The position numbers and the translations under genes were made by a program. From Talinum fruticosum (Eukaryota > Streptophyta > Magnoliopsida > Caryophyllales > Talinaceae): a stretch of 64,000 nucleotides of DNA. Shown here in pieces: positions 60,582-64,000 of the stretch. Position 1 is the first letter of the stretch; every line of letters starts with the position of its first letter. The notes beneath the pieces are model-generated. The model was given only the letters and a program-made list of their open reading frames with translations. It had not been told where the DNA came from and searched no databases. The stretch covers positions 626,001 to 690,000 of the forward strand of contig JAITYX010000016.1 of the NCBI GenBank assembly GCA_021018815.1. Direction: 5' to 3'.

Positions 60582-60967
60582 CTATGCAATATATAATAGT
60601 AATATTTTTAAATTGGTCAAATATTGTATGGGAGTGATTGTAAGAAATTAGGGTAATCTTAACCATAAAAATTATTTGTCCATTGAATATAAGTAGTTGA
60701 TGTAAATAATTAAATTAATTAATTAATTAATATAATTTATCCAAATAAAAAAATTCTTTTATAAGTGGACTATCCTCTTTTTTTTTTTTGTGTGATAATA
60801 CAGTCTCATTAGTATTTTTTTCTAATAAATCTATACAATATATAATAGTAATCTTTTTAAATAGACTAAATACTACAACAAGAGTGATTGTAGGAGCTTG
60901 GTGTAGTCTCAACCATAAAAATTATTTGTTCATTAAAAATAAGTCATTGATGTAGATAATTAAATAA
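60582..60967. repeat. Tandem duplication of a 140-bp flank of the AAT tract
   Basis: 60582-60720 (CTATGCAATATATAATAGTA ... TAAATAATTAAATTAA) is repeated at 60829-60967 (CTATACAATATATAATAGTA ... TAGATAATTAAATAAA), about 247 bases downstream in the same orientation. They share AACCATAAAAATTATTTGT and AGAGTGATTGTA-like words. Divergence is about one base in six. Confidence 0.85.
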
Positions 60968-63900
60968 ACGATAAAATTCATCGAAAGGAAAAAAAAGAAA
61001 AAGGTTTCCCTTTAAAAGTAGACTGTATCAAGGTAATATTGGATCCCCTTACTGAAAAATAAATAAATAATATTATAAAATTATTTTATCTAAATCTAAA
61101 AATTAAACAAGTAAATAATTAGCCTTATTAATTTTAAAAAATATAAAAACATAAGATAAAACCAAATTGAGCAGAAAACTAATAAATAAAAATTACAGAT
61201 AATTATATAATAAACTAAATTAAAAATCTGGATAGAATTAAAAATATATAAAATTTTTAAAATTTTTCAGAAAAATTGAACACAATTAAAACAGAAAAAT
61301 AAAAACATAATCTAAAATAGAAAGTTAAACAAATAATCAATTACACTACAATACATATGAAAATAAATAATTAAATAAACTAGAATATTAAAACTATTTT
61401 TGGACCGAAACATACACTAAAAACCTAAAATTAAAATACAAAAATTTAATTTATAAATTTATTAAATTAAAAACTTGCTTTAACCTAAATTAGAAAATAA
61501 ATCAAAAAAATAATTAAATTAATCATAAAAACTAAGAAAATTAATGCTAAGGTATTAATACTCTAACTAAACTCTATAATAATATAAAAAAATAAAATTA
61601 ACCAAAGAAAACTAATTTAATCCAACTTCTAACAATTTGACTAAAAATAACAAAAATAAATAGAAAAATATATTAGGACTCAAAATAAAATTAATATAAA
61701 ATTACCGAGATATCTATCCTATTATCAATCAATGTAATTCATTCTCACGTCAATCATTAGTAAAAACCCGTGAAAAATTCAAAAAAAAATATATTGATGA
61801 CAAAAAGTATATTGAATGATTTTAAAGAAGGGATGTAATTAAGAGTAATTTTATTTAAGATAAATTATAGAATAATATTTTAGAAAATAATTAAAGGATA
61901 TTCTATTATTTTTAACGGTGTTAAGGTTAATTCACCAATATTTTTAACCTAAAAAGCATAATCTATATTATTTCAAATTTTGATTTGATTTGATTTACAT
62001 TTGAGAATCACAAGTTACGTTTTTCTTTTTCCTTTGTGACTTCAAATTGTGACTCGATCGAAATCTAATGAGATAACTATCAAAGTGAACAATATATATT
62101 TAATTATATATTTTTTGTGGATGAATAAGATATTTCATTAGATGAGAAAATTTGTTTTTCCTTTCTACTAAAAAATAAAATATGTATTGTAAAGATGTAA
62201 CAATAGTTTCTGTCATTGTTTGGTTTATTTAATTTGATAGGAAGATGTGGTTGAGGTGACTAAAGAACATGGTATCGAGTTTCAAACTAATTTTTAATTA
62301 GTGACTTTAAGTTTTGAAAGTAATTGAATCGGTAAGGGTCGGTCAATTGGAGGAGGTCCGTTATGATTAAGGCATGAGTTTAACTACTTATTTATGTAAT
62401 TTTTTATCTAATTTGATTTGTTTAGATCATGAGTTTCTCTGTCTTTCCATTTACTTTTTAATTTTGTATCTATTCTATCATTTTCAAAATACAACATGCA
62501 TCCACGCTTTTACCATACTTATATTAAGTGTGAAAATGGTATGAGTGGACAAATATTCCACACACTAAATAAATCGGATGAGAGTCGTCTTTAACCACAC
62601 ATTTATATCTAAAGAAAACACCATCACTCGTCATACTTATATCTATGGACATATTACTCCTTGAGCGAGTCTTTTTTCCTATTACCGGCTTGCGCTTGAA
62701 GCAACTTCTACCACTCGATATAGACACTTAGGTTGTCACCAGTTAAGCTACAAAACTCTTTTTGAAATTAACTAGGGTTAATTAAAATATATTATATTTT
62801 TTACTCTTTATGCCATGTTTTTTCTCTCAAAAGGATGGGGGTTGGGTGACCGCGGTTGCCCTAACATAGATCTGCCTCTTGATTAAAAATACTTAGTTCT
62901 TTTTCAAATTAGGGTTCTGTTCATTAAGGTGAATTTTTTTAGTTTTATTTTATTTTACTTTTCTTTAAACAACATTAAGAAAAAAATGATATAAAGCGGG
63001 CACATGTGAAATTTACTAATTAAGCGAGAAAATAAGAGAGAAAACGAGATTAGAGTTTGAGATTTGAGGTTTATTTCTTGTTTTGATTTTTTCAATATAT
63101 TGGGCATTGTGCTATAAAAGAGATAAATCGAAAATTTGCATAAAAATATTTCCTTTATGTGTTTAATTTTTATAAAATTCTTTTTAATTATTTTTAAAAA
63201 AAAATCTTTTTGATTGTAAATTTAGTATTTGACTTATATGATTATTATAAATTGTCCAATGCGAAAAAAAAAATTCTTTTTATGTATTTCAATTATCTCA
63301 AAATTACTTGTCACGCTTATTATCCATGCTAAATAATCATTTTTTCAATAGATGTAAATCACCACTCTTAATATACATGGATATACCTTAATAGGTTAGT
63401 ACCACTCTTACAAGAGTGGTTATATTTTTCCACATTATTATGTGTGAAAATGATTTCGAGCAACTCATTTTTGCTTAATTTTCCGCCACACTCAATCATG
63501 TGTAATTAGATAAGGGTGGAAGCATACCATATGGTGATTGTAGCATTTTCGATTATTAATCTCATTTATTAAATGTAGTTATTAAATATTAAATGTAGGA
63601 CGGGTCCAAACTAGTATGAAAAAAAAAAGAAAAGATTATAATTCAAGTAGTATTAAAAGATATAATACCTTGTAACTAAAATAATATGAAATTTGAGCTC
63701 AAATAAATAATTTTTATACCCAAAGAGATTTCATCCCAACAATGATCTAATTAATATGTAAAGAATAAGAGATGAATATGATTATACTAATCTATGTTAT
63801 ATATAAAGGAAAGAGGGACTTGTTGTATAAATTATTGTTTACCATATTTACCCCTTTCTTAACTTATATTTTAGGGTTATAATTGTCACTTACGGTTATT

Positions 63901-64000
63901 TTGTTGTCCCTCTTCTCCTGCCCCTTTGCTCTCACGTTAGCGCCCCCTTCACGTCGGCTTTTCTCTTCTCTCTAAACTCTCCTCATTTTCATTTAACTCC
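60968..64000. other. AT-rich intergenic DNA to the window edge
   Basis: No supported gene; the minus-strand frame at 62524-62727 has no family resemblance. At 63791, A|TCTATGTTATATATAAAGG resembles a Helitron 5' start, and the last 150 bases become CT-rich (CCCTCTTCTCCTGCCCC), which would suit either an element or a gene leader continuing beyond the window. Confidence 0.35.

Noticed and set aside
59715..60666. Poly-Asn, poly-Ile and poly-Tyr proteins of 200-290 residues
   Set aside because: Products of the AAT microsatellite read in different frames.
62524..62727. Minus-strand 67-residue protein
   Set aside because: No recognisable domain and surrounded by AT-rich intergenic DNA; probably chance.

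Overview
The window is AT-rich nuclear DNA of a flowering plant, almost certainly a eudicot. Evidence: spliced genes with plant-type introns, a UGT73-type glycosyltransferase, an IRX15-type (DUF579) xylan protein, a plant defensin, a CC-NBS-LRR resistance gene, and plant families of LINE, CACTA, MULE, PIF/Harbinger, Stowaway and LTR elements. The UGT resembles betanidin/scopoletin-type UGT73 enzymes and the NLR resembles those of Amaranthaceae, so Caryophyllales is possible but unproven.

Layout. 1-650: 5' half of a UGT73-like gene on the minus strand, running off the left edge. 2.06-17.6 kb: a degenerate minus-strand LINE holding an LTR-like insertion (3832-5707) and, at 7402-16501, a nest of DNA elements: a CACTA, a second CACTA in its end, an LTR-like element in that, and a foldback MULE innermost. 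18.06-18.62 kb: 3' remnant of a second UGT. 19-25 kb: MITEs and a PIF/Harbinger-like element filled with decamer and TAA repeats. 27.9-28.9 kb: IRX15-like gene. 33.4-34.7 kb: secreted LRR protein gene (minus). 37.6-39.7 kb: transposase exon, possible Helitron 5' end and AT-rich tandem array. 43.1-43.7 kb: solo LTR with perfect 5-bp target duplication. 44.1-45.4 kb: two-exon plant defensin gene. 47.2-51 kb: decayed MULE transposon. 53.6-57.1 kb: intronless CC-NBS-LRR gene. 57.3-64 kb: AT-rich DNA with a MITE, an 850-bp AAT tract and a duplicated flank.

The host genes (UGT, IRX15-like, LRR protein, defensin, NLR) form no operon-like unit. Two act in cell-wall biology (IRX15-like, LRR protein), two in defence (defensin, NLR) and one probably in specialised metabolism (UGT).

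Four of the five host genes carry net frameshifts, and all are explained by missing bases, nearly all in G/C runs that now read five bases long. The simplest reading is homopolymer under-calling in the assembly, so these genes should not be called pseudogenes without read support. All functions are inferred from reading the sequence; no database search was run.
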